A DNA stretch of 64,000 nt from Acidaminococcaceae bacterium UBA2453 (GCA_002342505.1 DDQB01000108.1:15417-79416); one strand, 5' to 3'. Shown: positions 1 to 8,287, counted from the first letter of the stretch. Made by a program: numbers and translations. The notes: a model not told the origin generated them from the sequence alone.

Positions 1-181
1 TGGTACTGTGCTGGCAGCGGTAGCCCGTAAACACCTGAACCGTGCCGTCATCCATCTTAACCGGGATATGCACTTCCGTAGTCTTTTCCGGAACCGCAAT
101 GATTGCCGCAGCGCCCGGATCCAGCTTCATCGCTTTAATGGCCTTGTTCAGTGGAATCATAGATTGTTCGATCAGTCCCAT
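1..181 (-). CDS. gdhA: Glutamate dehydrogenase, N-terminal 60 residues (truncated by window edge)
   Basis: The gene reads leftward from an ATG at 179-181 and runs off the window. The visible protein starts MGLIEQSMIPLNKAIKAMKL and includes IPVKMDDGTVQVFTGYRCQH, the N-terminal signature of Glu/Leu/Phe/Val dehydrogenases (VxIPVKMDDGxxxxFxGYRxQH). The family converts glutamate to 2-oxoglutarate and ammonia with NAD(P)+. In glutamate-fermenting Acidaminococcaceae this is the entry to the 2-hydroxyglutarate pathway. An AAGGAGG ribosome site lies at 191-197, ten bases before the start, so the start is secure. Only about 15% of the usual protein is visible, and the catalytic lysine and cofactor domain are outside the window. 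Confidence 0.85.
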   Translation of the reverse strand, partial: MGLIEQSMIPLNKAIKAMKLDPGAAAIIAVPEKTTEVHIPVKMDDGTVQVFTGYRCQHST

Positions 182-388
182 ACTCGTTTTCCTCCTTGCT
201 CTTTCAATATTTTCAATTATAATAACATATGCAGTTCTCAAAACCGCATAAATGACCTGATACATAATTTGCAACATTTCTTTTTCATTCAGAAGCGAAA
301 TATTGCAACAGTATTGTCAGAATTATTATATCATATTCCATTTTCCCTGTAAAAAGTTTTTAACTTCTTTTGGCTCTTTTTCACCCCT

Positions 389-425
389 GCCAACCCCGTC
401 AGGCATGCGGTTGGCAACATTTTTA
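389..425 (+). terminator. Orphan terminator-like hairpin upstream of potA
   Basis: An 8-bp perfect stem, TGCCAACC (389-396) with GGTTGGCA (409-416), is followed by ACATTTTT on the plus strand. No plus-strand gene precedes it in the window, so it may end a short RNA or act in another way. The T-run is interrupted, so termination is not certain. Confidence 0.4.
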
Positions 426-454
426 AAATTTCCTGATTTTTTGCAAAAAAATCA

Positions 455-484
455 TTGCTATTCATTGCCGTTTGCATGTATAAT
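455..484 (+). promoter_or_regulatory. Candidate potABC promoter
   Basis: TTGCTA (455-460), an 18-base spacer and a perfect TATAAT (479-484) sit about 150 bases before potA. The spacing suits a housekeeping sigma factor. A second TATAAT at 564-569 lacks a clear -35 box. Confidence 0.5.
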
Positions 485-633
485 GCAAGTACAATAATAA
501 CAAAAATTAAATTGGGTCAGCCTGTCCGGAATTTCAATTTCCAAAGGTCTTTCCTGTTTATATTATAATACGGAAGCCGCCGCATCTCAGATTCTGTCAT
601 GCAACGGGTTCCGGGGAAAGGTTGTGACATGAA

Positions 634-1629
634 ATGAATGAATTAATCCGTCTGGAAGGGATCACCAAAAAATTTGGCGAGCATGTCATTATCCCTACTT
701 TGGATCTTACGATCAATGATGGTGAATTTGTTACGTTGTTAGGTCCGTCCGGCTGTGGCAAAACCACGCTGTTGCGTATGATCGCCGGACTGGAGACGCC
801 AACTACCGGCCGGGTCATCCTGGACGGGAAGGATATTACCAAGCTGCCGCCCTATAAACGTAACGTCAATATGGTCTTTCAGAACTACGCTCTCTTTCCG
901 CACATGACCGTGACGGAAAATATCCATTTCGGGTTAAAGATGCAGGGCGTTCCCAATGATGAAGCGCAGGAACGCATCAATCAGGTGCTGTATTTAACCC
1001 AGCTGGAACAGCTGCGTGACCGCTATCCGTCCCAGATGTCCGGCGGACAGCAGCAGCGTGTAGCCATCGCCCGGGCCCTGGTCAACAGCCCCAAAGTATT
1101 GTTGCTGGACGAACCTCTGGGCGCACTGGACTACCAGCTCCGCAAAAAGCTGCAGCTGGAACTGAAGAACCTGCAGAGAGGTCTGGGCCTTACCTTTATC
1201 TTCGTCACCCACGATCAGGAAGAAGCCCTCACCATGAGCGACCGCATCGTCATCATGCACGACGGCGTCATCCAGCAGGACGGGGATCCCAACGGTATCT
1301 ACCATCATCCCCGCAACACCTTTGTGGCCCGTTTCATCGGGGAAAGCAATTTCTTTGAAATCGGCAGCGACACCTATGCGCTGCGTCCGGAAAAACTGAA
1401 CCTGTGCCCGGAAGATGAAGAGAACGCAAACCATCCGGAACCGAAATTCTTCGGCACTGTAGTAGATATCGTCTTCTACGGCACCATTGACAAAGTCTTT
1501 ATCCGTCTTGACAACACGAACCAAACAGTAATCGCCTACCAGTATTTTGACGACGTGCATCGCTGGCAGACAGACGACCGGGTTGGAATCTGGTGGTATG
1601 ATCGGGATGGGGTGAAGGTAGAGAAATGA
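634..1629 (+). CDS. potA: Spermidine/putrescine ABC transporter ATP-binding protein PotA
   Basis: This 331-residue ATPase powers polyamine uptake at the cytoplasmic face of the inner membrane. Walker A is GPSGCGKTT at residues 37-45. A Q-loop follows in [12 protein letters not shown], then the signature SGGQQQR, Walker B LLLDEP and the switch histidine in [10 protein letters not shown]-terminal TOBE-like regulatory extension (about 240-331) is typical of PotA/MalK-type ATPases. The next three genes are the matching permeases and binding protein, which supports polyamine rather than another substrate. The stop overlaps the potB start by four bases (ATGA), implying translational coupling. A GGGGAAAGG sequence precedes the start. 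Confidence 0.93.
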   Translation: MNELIRLEGITKKFGEHVIIPTLDLTINDGEFVTLLGPSGCGKTTLLRMIAGLETPTTGRVILDGKDITKLPPYKRNVNMVFQNYALFPHMTVTENIHFGLKMQGVPNDEAQERINQVLYLTQLEQLRDRYPSQMSGGQQQRVAIARALVNSPKVLLLDEPLGALDYQLRKKLQLELKNLQRGLGLTFIFVTHDQEEALTMSDRIVIMHDGVIQQDGDPNGIYHHPRNTFVARFIGESNFFEIGSDTYALRPEKLNLCPEDEENANHPEPKFFGTVVDIVFYGTIDKVFIRLDNTNQTVIAYQYFDDVHRWQTDDRVGIWWYDRDGVKVEK

Positions 1630-2483
1630 AAAACGGTAAATTTCTGATTGCTCCTTCCATGCTGTGGCTGGGATTCTTCTTTGTCATTCCCATGCTCATC
1701 GTAGTTGCGGTATCCTTTGCCGCCCGCACGCCTTACGGCCAGGTGGTCTTCGACTGGAACCTCAACAACTACATCCGCTTTCTGGAGCCTTTATATCTTT
1801 CTATTTTTGCACAGACCCTGCTGGTTGCTCTGGTCACCACAGTCGTGACCATTTTGATGGGATACCCGCTGGCCTACTACATCGCCCAACTGCCCAAACG
1901 CTGGCAGCAGCCGGGACTGATCCTCTGCATGATTCCCTTCTGGATCAACTTCCTGATCCGGTCTTATGCATGGGTCATCATCCTCCGGGCCCAGGGCGTG
2001 CTGAATACATTTTTACTGAAGGCCGGTTTCATCGACCAGCCGTTACAGCTGTTGTATAATGAAGGCGCCGTCATGCTGGGCATGATTTATTCGTTGCTGC
2101 CCTTCATGATCCTGCCGATTTACGTTTCCATCGAACAGTTGGACCGTCGGCTGCTGGAAGCCGCTTCCGATCTGGGAGCGCCTCCCTTCACCGCCTTCCG
2201 CAAAATTACCCTGCCGCTGACCATGCCCGGTGTGGCTGCCGGAACTATCCTGGTCTTTATCTCCTCGTTGGGCATGTTCGTCGTTCCTGATGTCATGGGC
2301 GGCGCCAAGTCAGCCTTAGTAGGGAACCTGATCCAGAATCAGTTCCTGTCGGCCCGCGACTGGCCCTTCGGTTCGGCCCTGTCTATCGTACTGGCCGCGC
2401 TTTCGCTGCTTCTGATCATCCTCTACTACCGTGCCATCCAGGCACAGAACGGAGGTGCGGAAAATGCAAAAAACGTGGCGTAG
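1626..2483 (+). CDS. potB: Spermidine/putrescine ABC transporter permease PotB
   Basis: This 285-residue inner-membrane permease has about six hydrophobic segments, the first near residues 12-33 ([19 protein letters not shown]). It carries the binding-protein-dependent transport EAA loop ([20 protein letters not shown]), which docks on PotA. The family forms the channel with PotC and accepts polyamine from PotD. The start overlaps the end of potA, and the tail overlaps the potC start by about 20 bases, so the operon is tightly coupled. A spermidine versus putrescine preference cannot be read from the sequence. Confidence 0.92.
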   Translation: MKNGKFLIAPSMLWLGFFFVIPMLIVVAVSFAARTPYGQVVFDWNLNNYIRFLEPLYLSIFAQTLLVALVTTVVTILMGYPLAYYIAQLPKRWQQPGLILCMIPFWINFLIRSYAWVIILRAQGVLNTFLLKAGFIDQPLQLLYNEGAVMLGMIYSLLPFMILPIYVSIEQLDRRLLEAASDLGAPPFTAFRKITLPLTMPGVAAGTILVFISSLGMFVVPDVMGGAKSALVGNLIQNQFLSARDWPFGSALSIVLAALSLLLIILYYRAIQAQNGGAENAKNVA

Positions 2484-3258
2484 TCACCTGCTGTTAGCTT
2501 ATTCCCTGGTCATTCTGGCCTTTCTGTACGTTCCGCTGATTATCCTGGCCATGTACTCCTTTAACGATTCCCGCATCAACGCAGTATGGACCGGCTTCAC
2601 CTTTAAATGGTACGAGCAGCTGTTCGACAACCGCCGGGTATTGGAAGCGCTGATCAACACCCTGATCGTTGGGGTCTCTTCCACCGTTGTATCCACCACG
2701 CTGGGCACCATCGCCGCCATTGCGCTGCACAAATATAAATTCAAAATGCAGAGCGCCATCAACGGACTGGTGTATCTACCCATCCTGATTCCGGAAATCG
2801 TTATGGGCCTGTCCCTGCTGGTATTATTCTCGCAGGCCCAGATTCCGCTGGGCAAAGGATCTCTGATCCTGGCCCACATCACCTTCTGTCTGTCCTTCGT
2901 CGTCATCACCGTAGGCGCCCGCCTGGACGGCATGCGCAGTGACTACGAACAGGCGGCCAGCGATCTGTACGCAACCCCATGGCAGTGCTTCCGTTACGTA
3001 ACACTGCCGCTGATCATGCCGGGTATCGTTGCCGGCGCCTTGATCGCCTTTACCCTTTCCATCGATGACTTTGTCATTAGCTTCTTTGTGGCCGGCCCCA
3101 ACTCCACCACGCTGCCGCTGTACATCTACGCCATGGTCAAGCGCGGTATTTCCCCGGAGATAAACGCCCTGTCAACTTTAATGATGGTCGTGGAAATCGT
3201 ACTGGTTATTTTAGCCGAACTCTTACAGCCCAGCCATAAAGCGAAAGCTGAAGAATAA
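2464..3258 (+). CDS. potC: Spermidine/putrescine ABC transporter permease PotC
   Basis: This 264-residue permease is the partner of PotB. It has a hydrophobic segment close to the N-terminus (LLLAYSLVILAFLYVPLIIL) and an EAA loop (YEQAASDLYATPWQCFRYVT). The frame is open further upstream to 2431. The ATG at 2464 was chosen because GGAGG lies just before it and because PotC proteins start with a short charged N-terminus before the first TM. It overlaps potB, as is usual for this operon. The segment IDDFVISFFVAGPNSTTLPL is typical of PotC. Confidence 0.92.
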   Translation: MQKTWRSHLLLAYSLVILAFLYVPLIILAMYSFNDSRINAVWTGFTFKWYEQLFDNRRVLEALINTLIVGVSSTVVSTTLGTIAAIALHKYKFKMQSAINGLVYLPILIPEIVMGLSLLVLFSQAQIPLGKGSLILAHITFCLSFVVITVGARLDGMRSDYEQAASDLYATPWQCFRYVTLPLIMPGIVAGALIAFTLSIDDFVISFFVAGPNSTTLPLYIYAMVKRGISPEINALSTLMMVVEIVLVILAELLQPSHKAKAEE

Positions 3259-3293
3259 AACAATTACTTGCAGAAAGGGAGGGATGCTGTGAA

Positions 3294-3422
3294 ATGAGTT
3301 TATTTTCTACAAACGACGTAATCCCCCGAAAGTATGATTCGAAACAGAATCCTGAATTAAGTAAAATCGCGTTGACAACACCAAGTCAAAGTAAGTTAAG
3401 TGAAGTAAAATCAAAACATTAA
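3294..3422 (+). CDS. Possible 42-residue small protein between potC and potD
   Basis: An ATG at 3294 follows AGGGAGGG (3276-3283) at good spacing and opens a 42-codon frame ending TAA at 3420-3422. The product is hydrophilic and rich in Ser, Lys, Asn and Gln (it begins MSLFSTNDVIPRKYDSKQNP), with no TM segment or cysteine. I recognise no family. The strong ribosome site is the main support. It could instead be a leader affecting potD expression, because a TTGACA box lies inside it at 3372-3377. Confidence 0.35.
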   Translation: MSLFSTNDVIPRKYDSKQNPELSKIALTTPSQSKLSEVKSKH

Positions 3423-3455
3423 AAAATAAATTTTATGAAAAGAGGTTGATACCAT

Positions 3456-4544
3456 TTGAAAAAAAATTGGAACCGCATCGTACTGATGCTCTTACTCATT
3501 GCAGCTTTTACTCTCACGCTGGCAGGCTGCGGCAGCGGCGATAAGAAGGCAGACGCCCCGAAGGACAGCAACAAAAAAGAACAGGTTCTGAACATTTACA
3601 GCTGGGCCGATTATTTTGATCCGAAGGTTCTGGCGGAATTTGAAAAAGCCAATAACTGCCGTATCAACTATGATGTGTATTCCAACAACGAAGAATTACT
3701 GGCCAAAATGCAGGCCGGCGGCGCGCAGTTTGATATCATCCAGCCATCTGACTACATGGTAACCACCATGACAAAGCTGAACATGCTGGAAAAACTGGAC
3801 CACAGCAAAATGCCTAACATCCAGAACCTGATTGAAAGCCTGAAACATCCTGATTACGATCCCAAACAGGAATATGCCATTCCATATGTATGGGGCATTA
3901 CGGGCATTGCTTATAATAAAAAATACGTGAAAGATCCTATCACCAGCTGGGCCGATCTGTGGAAACCCGAATACAAGGGTCATGTGATCCTGCTGAACGA
4001 CAATCGGGAAGTATTCAGCCTGGCACTGAAGAAAATGGGAAAATCCAATAACAGCACCGACCCGAAAGACGTGGAAGCGGCGTTCAACGAACTGAAGAAG
4101 CTGAACACCAACGTATTGGCCTATGATACCGAAAACAACAAACAGAAGATGATTGCGGAAGAAGCCTGGATCGCCCAGATGTGGAGCGGCGACGCCTCTT
4201 TCTGCAACTTTGATAACCCCAGCATTGAGTTCTGCGTTCCGAAAGAAGGCACTCTGATCTGGGCGGACAATATGGCCATCCCCAAAGGCGCCAAGAACAA
4301 GGAACTGGCTATGAAGTTCCTCAACTACATCTACGATCCGCAGATAAGCGCCCGTAACTTTGACTACATGAAACTGCCGAATGCAAACGCCAAAGCAATC
4401 CCCTTGCAGAAGAAGGAAATCGTAGAAAGCGCGATTCTGAAAAACGCAAGCAGTCATGCCGACAAAGGTGAATGGTTGCATGATATCGGGAATGCGATCA
4501 CGATGTATGACAGATTTTGGACAGAGTTGAAGACGGGAAAATAA
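3456..4544 (+). CDS. potD: Polyamine-binding lipoprotein PotD
   Basis: This 362-residue extracytoplasmic solute-binding protein delivers spermidine or putrescine to PotBC. The start is TTG at 3456, preceded by AGAGG. A lipoprotein signal ends in the lipobox LAGC around residue 25, so the mature protein is probably anchored by lipid. The mature start, VLNIYSWADYFDPKVLAEFE, is the classic PotD/PotF opening, and the fold is a type II periplasmic binding protein. It is separated from potC by 197 bases that hold a possible small gene, so it may have its own promoter. A strong terminator follows at 4570-4600. Confidence 0.93.
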   Translation: MKKNWNRIVLMLLLIAAFTLTLAGCGSGDKKADAPKDSNKKEQVLNIYSWADYFDPKVLAEFEKANNCRINYDVYSNNEELLAKMQAGGAQFDIIQPSDYMVTTMTKLNMLEKLDHSKMPNIQNLIESLKHPDYDPKQEYAIPYVWGITGIAYNKKYVKDPITSWADLWKPEYKGHVILLNDNREVFSLALKKMGKSNNSTDPKDVEAAFNELKKLNTNVLAYDTENNKQKMIAEEAWIAQMWSGDASFCNFDNPSIEFCVPKEGTLIWADNMAIPKGAKNKELAMKFLNYIYDPQISARNFDYMKLPNANAKAIPLQKKEIVESAILKNASSHADKGEWLHDIGNAITMYDRFWTELKTGK

Positions 4545-4569
4545 ATTTCCTGTCATATAAAAAAATTAG

Positions 4570-4600
4570 CCCCCGAACCGCATGCGGTTCGGGGGTTTTT
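4570..4600. terminator. Bidirectional terminator between potD and the convergent exporter genes
   Basis: A perfect 26-base palindrome at 4570-4595 (CCCCCGAACCG arms) is followed by TTTTT on the plus strand and preceded by an A-run that gives a U-tract on the minus strand. It can serve potD and the convergent thrE-like operon. Confidence 0.9.
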
Positions 4601-4603
4601 CAT

Positions 4604-5128
4604 TTATTCGTTGTCTGCTTCGTTTTCCGGGTCGGTTACATAGAGCTCAGGTGAGATTTCGGTGCCCAGCAGATCCTGCTGACGTTGGCGGGCGAAGTCG
4701 TTTCCTGTTTTCAGTGCGCGGAAGATGCCGGAGACCATCATGATGCCCAAAGCGATAGCACAGGAATCCAGAGCGGCGCCCAGCAATACTTCGTTGCCAA
4801 AGTTCACATAATTATTCAGGATATACCGCATGCCCTGATACATGCCCAGCCCCGGAACCAGCGGGATGATGGCCGGAATTTCAAAAACTGTCACCGGTTC
4901 CTTCCAGACGCGGGCAAATATTTCGCTGATTACCGCGATAGCAATAGTCGCCAGAAAATTGGCCGAGAAAGAATGAATGGAAAAACCATTTTTCAACACG
5001 ATAAAAATGACCCAGCCGATCCCGCCGATAATGCCGCTGCGCCACAATATCCGTTTCGGTCCCTGGAACAAAACGCCAAAGGCCACAGTAGCAAAAAAAG
5101 CAAAAACAAAAGCTTCCGCATATTTCAT
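4604..5128 (-). CDS. Threonine/serine exporter, C-terminal-type subunit (ThrE_2/DUF3815)
   Basis: This 174-residue integral membrane protein has about five hydrophobic segments. It matches the small subunit of split ThrE exporters (ThrE_2, DUF3815), recognisable by PAIIPLVPGLGMYQGM in the middle. The frame is open upstream to 5326, but that extension overlaps the partner gene. The ATG at 5128 overlaps the upstream TGA by four bases (ATGA) and gives the normal family length. The family exports threonine and serine by proton motive force. In the single-chain Corynebacterium ThrE the two halves are fused. Confidence 0.85.
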   Translation of the reverse strand: MKYAEAFVFAFFATVAFGVLFQGPKRILWRSGIIGGIGWVIFIVLKNGFSIHSFSANFLATIAIAVISEIFARVWKEPVTVFEIPAIIPLVPGLGMYQGMRYILNNYVNFGNEVLLGAALDSCAIALGIMMVSGIFRALKTGNDFARQRQQDLLGTEISPELYVTDPENEADNE

Positions 5129-5928
5129 GGCATGCCTCCCCAGGTCCAGGCCTTCAATACAAATGCCAGCCCGATAGCGATGGACAGGGCAAACAGCGCG
5201 GCTTCCGCAATGCGACTGTTCCCGCTGAGCAGATCGCCCGCCATGTAGTCCCGCACGCCGTTGGTAAAGGCCAGCCCCGGCAAAAAGGGCATCAATGCGC
5301 CTACCGTCATGCTTTCCAGTGTGCATTCCGGTTCAATATAATTACATATCAGCGTTGCCAGCCCGATGATCATGCCAGCCATAAAGTTTTCCCAAAATGG
5401 CGTGGGATGGAAATTATCCACAGTTTTCAGGAAAGACATGGCTAAAAAACCAGCCAGAAACGCGCCGGTAAAATCATATACATCTCCGCCCAGAAGCATG
5501 GAAAAACAGGCGCTGCCTACCCCTGATGCCAGACATACGATGCTGTTTCTATAGGGATGCGATTGTGCCAGTCTATTCTGCAGCCAGTGTTTTGTCTGCA
5601 CGTGGTCCATTTTCCAGCGGCGGAAGTTATAGGAAAACTGGTTGATATCCATGATCAGCCCCAAGTCCGTAGCACGCCAGCGGACACGGAACACGCGGCT
5701 TTTGCCCCGGGGACTTTCATCCCCCAGAATAATGATCGTCGGTGTACAGAATACGTTCAGGTCATAGTATCCGTAGCTGCGGCAGAAGCGCATCATGGTA
5801 TCTTCCACCCGGTTGGTCTCCGCTCCGCTTTTCAGCAGAATCTTTCCCAGATCCATAGCAATGTCCATAACCTGATTTTTGGTCATAGGCACTAAATCGG
5901 GCAGTCCTTTTTGTTTGTGATCTGACAT
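5125..5928 (-). CDS. Threonine/serine exporter, N-terminal-type subunit (ThrE/DUF1212)
   Basis: This 267-residue protein has a cytoplasmic N-terminal domain of about 120 residues containing LLKSGAETNRVEDTMMRFCR, the DUF1212 hallmark in which the Glu/Thr/Arg cluster is conserved. About five TM segments follow. It pairs with the downstream DUF3815 gene, with which it overlaps by four bases. Together they are predicted to export threonine/serine or similar metabolites. It lies six bases downstream of the uracil-DNA-glycosylase-like gene and is probably cotranscribed with it. Confidence 0.85.
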   Translation of the reverse strand: MSDHKQKGLPDLVPMTKNQVMDIAMDLGKILLKSGAETNRVEDTMMRFCRSYGYYDLNVFCTPTIIILGDESPRGKSRVFRVRWRATDLGLIMDINQFSYNFRRWKMDHVQTKHWLQNRLAQSHPYRNSIVCLASGVGSACFSMLLGGDVYDFTGAFLAGFLAMSFLKTVDNFHPTPFWENFMAGMIIGLATLICNYIEPECTLESMTVGALMPFLPGLAFTNGVRDYMAGDLLSGNSRIAEAALFALSIAIGLAFVLKAWTWGGMP

Positions 5929-5934
5929 TCTCTG

Positions 5935-6621
5935 TTACTCTCCAAACAACTGCGCAATAGCAGCTTTAAATTTATTAGCCCCGCCCATAGAGGGATGCGG
6001 TACGCAATTGCAGGGCACGCCGAATTTCTGCAGGGTACCTGCGGCTTTTTGGCCAATGGCAACGACCTGTGCATTGGGCAGCAGTTCCATCAGTTCTTTT
6101 GCGTACACGATGCCCACGTTTAATTCGTTGCCGTCGGGGGTACGATTGGTCAGCAAACCGTCTTCTTTATGGGGATGGAAAGGAAAAATATTCCACAGCA
6201 CAGCATCAAAAGTTCCCAGATGATGACGGTGCAGACTGCCCCACATCACGGTGGCAGTAGGTTCGTTGAAGCCCATTGTCTTCTGCGTGCCTTTCAGCAG
6301 GGGCGACTCCGGATTGCTGGTACGACGGTAGTCCCATTCCCCCAGTACTTCTTCCGGCCTTACTTCCGGATGATGCCCCAGCAGGATCCGCTCGCTGGTC
6401 ATGGCCATGCCGGAAAAGCGTCCGCCCTGATAGCCCAGTCCTTCTGCAATGAACAGATAATGGGCATTGCGACGCAGTTCCAGATAGCGCTGAAAGTTTT
6501 GGTAACGGATCTCAGGCGCTTCCGGAGAAATATCCAATCCGGGTTCGTATTCTCGCCAGGGATTGAAGACGCGAGGGGCGCGATACATGCGAAGGTGTTT
6601 CATAAACGTTGAAATATCCAT
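5935..6621 (-). CDS. Uracil-DNA glycosylase superfamily protein
   Basis: This 228-residue protein carries a UDG-like active-site region, IAEGLGYQGGRFSGMAMTSE (about residues 59-78), and a C-terminal HPSMGG segment equivalent to the family HPS loop. It belongs to a poorly studied clade of the UDG superfamily rather than the Ung or family-4 types, so base specificity is unknown. The frame is open to 6714, but ATG 6621 has AAGGGA at good spacing and removes an odd Arg-rich tail. A promoter at 6791-6818 and a structured leader of about 160 bases precede it. The exporter genes follow. Confidence 0.72.
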   Translation of the reverse strand: MDISTFMKHLRMYRAPRVFNPWREYEPGLDISPEAPEIRYQNFQRYLELRRNAHYLFIAEGLGYQGGRFSGMAMTSERILLGHHPEVRPEEVLGEWDYRRTSNPESPLLKGTQKTMGFNEPTATVMWGSLHRHHLGTFDAVLWNIFPFHPHKEDGLLTNRTPDGNELNVGIVYAKELMELLPNAQVVAIGQKAAGTLQKFGVPCNCVPHPSMGGANKFKAAIAQLFGE

Positions 6622-6784
6622 GTGATCCCTTTCATAACGGCGCACGCCGCGAGTGATTCCTCCTTCCCCCGCAAAGCTACGGCGGCATCCGGCAAGCAAC
6701 CTTGCCGTCACCACCTAAAGCTTCGCGACGGGGCGTACCCTTCCGGAATCGCCCACGGCGCTATATTTCTACTTGGTTTTGTTT
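6622..6784 (-). ncRNA. GC-rich structured 5' leader of the UDG-like gene
   Basis: Read on the minus strand, CCCCGTCGCGAAGCT pairs over a distance with AGCTTTGCGGGGG. Within it CGGCAAG and CTTGCCG form a closed hairpin, and GGTGG can pair with CCGCC. The structure is followed by AAGGAGGAA and a further GCGGCGTGCGCC stretch before the gene. It matches no riboswitch class I can name. Its base composition is clearly above that of the neighbouring promoter. Confidence 0.45.
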
Positions 6785-6790
6785 TCTCAA

Positions 6791-6818
6791 ATTATACATG
6801 GTTATATTAAAAAAGCAA
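6791..6818 (-). promoter_or_regulatory. Promoter for the UDG-like/exporter operon
   Basis: On the minus strand TTGCTT (6813-6818), a 16-base spacer and TATAAT (6791-6796) are seen. Transcription would begin near 6784 and give the structured leader described above. Confidence 0.65.
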
Positions 6819-6828
6819 GAAAAATATT

Positions 6829-6844
6829 TGACACGGGAATGTCA
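6829..6844. promoter_or_regulatory. Inverted repeat upstream of the secreted His/Tyr-rich gene
   Basis: TGACA (6829-6833) and TGTCA (6840-6844) form an inverted repeat with a 6-base centre, overlapping a TTGACA box at 6828-6833. The nearest -10-like box, TACAAT at 6856-6861, is 22 bases from TTGACA, which is too far for an unaided promoter. An activator or repressor site is possible. Confidence 0.35.
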
Positions 6845-6926
6845 CATTTATTCGCTACAATAAAATTACATAAGCATTTTTACATTTAATCCGATTGGTT
6901 CCCGTTGATTATATAAGGAGGGCGTC

Positions 6927-7400
6927 ATGAAAAAAATTCTTGCGATTGCTTCTGCATTAATTACAATCAGCGCGTCGGCGTTTGCAGCGTTACCGCCGGG
7001 GGTATTCACCAGCCAGCGTCCGCCGGCGCATCACCACGGTATGGCTTCACATCGGATTCATGTAAATCCGTCACACCGGATGCACACGCCCATCCATAAC
7101 CGTGTGCGCATGACGCCGCAGCACAGAGCCGGCGGTCCTGTAGGCGGACACATGTCATCCACCGGTCCGCACCGATACCATGCGGCTCCGCCATCACACC
7201 GGGTGTATGTGCAGCCGGCCCGTCCGGTCTATCATTACCGGCGTCCCATCTTACCTCCGCCCCGCTGGCGCTACGCCGGATATTACAGCGGCCATTACTG
7301 GCGCCCTTACGGCGGTTACGTCGTGGCATACCCTGCCAGGTATTACGGAGGATGGGGGTATTACGCGCGGCCTGGCGTACGAATCAGTGTAAGAATATAG
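6927..7400 (+). CDS. Secreted His/Pro/Tyr/Gly-rich protein of unknown function
   Basis: The 157-residue product has a clean signal peptide (MKKILAIASALITISASAFA, cleavage near residue 20). Its mature part is low in complexity: the first half is rich in His, Arg and Pro, and the C-terminal half is rich in Tyr, Gly and Trp. There are more than 15 histidines and no cysteine. Metal binding is a reasonable guess from composition only; the Tyr/Gly tail resembles small envelope proteins that associate with surfaces. An AAGGAGG site precedes the ATG. It has no operon partner and is convergent with the ElyC-like gene. Confidence 0.7.
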   Translation: MKKILAIASALITISASAFAALPPGVFTSQRPPAHHHGMASHRIHVNPSHRMHTPIHNRVRMTPQHRAGGPVGGHMSSTGPHRYHAAPPSHRVYVQPARPVYHYRRPILPPPRWRYAGYYSGHYWRPYGGYVVAYPARYYGGWGYYARPGVRISVRI

Positions 7401-7411
7401 TCGGTGAAGTT

Positions 7412-8170
7412 TTACTGCAGCCCCGCCTTTGCTGCCGCGATGCCCAGATATTCCCGCATAGCAATGGCTGTAACATTTAAATTATACGCCTGGGGCGTAA
7501 AGGCGAATGCGTCCAATACAAGGTGTTTGTTCGTCATGTAATCCGTAGGGTACGGAATCACCTCTATCCCCTCCCGCTCAAACAGTAATACCGAACGGGG
7601 CATATGGTACGCTGAAGTGACCAATACCACTTTTTTGAAGCCCATCCGGTCGCAGATTTCTTTAGTAAATTTTGCATTTTCTGCCGTGTTGCGACTCTTC
7701 GCATCCGGCAGAATTTTTTTCTCTTCTACCCCGCAGGCCGCTAACACACGTTTGGCTGTTTCCGATTCTATCCCATTCTGATCAAAAACCAGCCCACCAG
7801 AAACAATCACTGGCACCTGCAGCGCCCGATACAGGCGCAGTCCCATGATATGCCGATTGGCCGCCCCTGCCGCAATCTGCCCGGTCCCATCAAAATCCGG
7901 TACGTCGCCGCAGGCACCTCCGCCCAGAATCACAATGGCCTGCGCATCCTGCAGTTCACCTACAGAAGGCTGGGGATAAAAATCCTCCAACGGCTTGATG
8001 ATCCGGTCGCTGACCGCGCTGATACTCAGCACATAGATCAGCAGCATGACAGGAAAGAGTTTATAGAATTTTACCGTTTTACGGTTACACATGTAAAATG
8101 CCAACAGCGCCAAAATAAAAAGACCCGGCGGCAACAGCCAGGCATAACATAATTTAATAAAATAAATCAT
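7412..8170 (-). CDS. YdcF/ElyC-family membrane protein (DUF218)
   Basis: This 252-residue protein has two N-terminal TM segments (about 7-27 and 37-57) followed by a DUF218 domain. The domain is marked by AIVILGGG near residue 83, VIVSGG near 122 and the SRNTAENAKFT motif near 160. This two-TM arrangement resembles E. coli ElyC, which affects peptidoglycan and enterobacterial common antigen lipid carriers, rather than the soluble YdcF. The catalytic activity of the family is not well settled. The gene is divergent from the XRE regulator with only about 117 bases between starts, so they may be coregulated. Confidence 0.75.
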   Translation of the reverse strand: MIYFIKLCYAWLLPPGLFILALLAFYMCNRKTVKFYKLFPVMLLIYVLSISAVSDRIIKPLEDFYPQPSVGELQDAQAIVILGGGACGDVPDFDGTGQIAAGAANRHIMGLRLYRALQVPVIVSGGLVFDQNGIESETAKRVLAACGVEEKKILPDAKSRNTAENAKFTKEICDRMGFKKVVLVTSAYHMPRSVLLFEREGIEVIPYPTDYMTNKHLVLDAFAFTPQAYNLNVTAIAMREYLGIAAAKAGLQ

Positions 8171-8201
8171 AATCCACCATCCATTTTATCTTTCATTGGG
8201 G

Positions 8202-8229
8202 TTGACATATCAAAAAAAAGTGTTATAGT
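8202..8229 (+). promoter_or_regulatory. Promoter of the XRE regulator
   Basis: A consensus TTGACA (8202-8207), a 16-base spacer and TATAGT (8224-8229) are seen, with an extended TG-N element at 8221-8223. It starts about 50 bases before the gene. Confidence 0.75.
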
Positions 8230-8287
8230 TATATTTAATTGGTTTCATAAAATATTCAAAAAATATTATCGAAAGCGAGTGACGATA

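Larger units (their letters stand above)
182..633. other. Divergent intergenic region between gdhA and potA
   Basis: This is an AT-rich 452-base spacer between divergent genes. An ATTATAAT block at 216-223 can act as a -10 box on either strand. On the plus strand a TTGCTC box sits 16 bases upstream (196-201). A plus-strand terminator-like hairpin lies at 389-425, and a candidate potA promoter at 455-484. The region from about 485 to 633 is the potA leader, with an additional TATAAT at 564-569 and no recognised riboswitch. Confidence 0.6.

Noticed and set aside
3696..4556. 286-codon minus-strand frame opposite potD
   Set aside because: PotD on the plus strand has full-length family similarity, and the antisense product does not.
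5125..5326. Longer start for the DUF3815 exporter subunit
   Set aside because: The extension overlaps 200 bases of the partner gene and is Arg/Gly/His-rich; the ATGA overlap start is standard for this pair.
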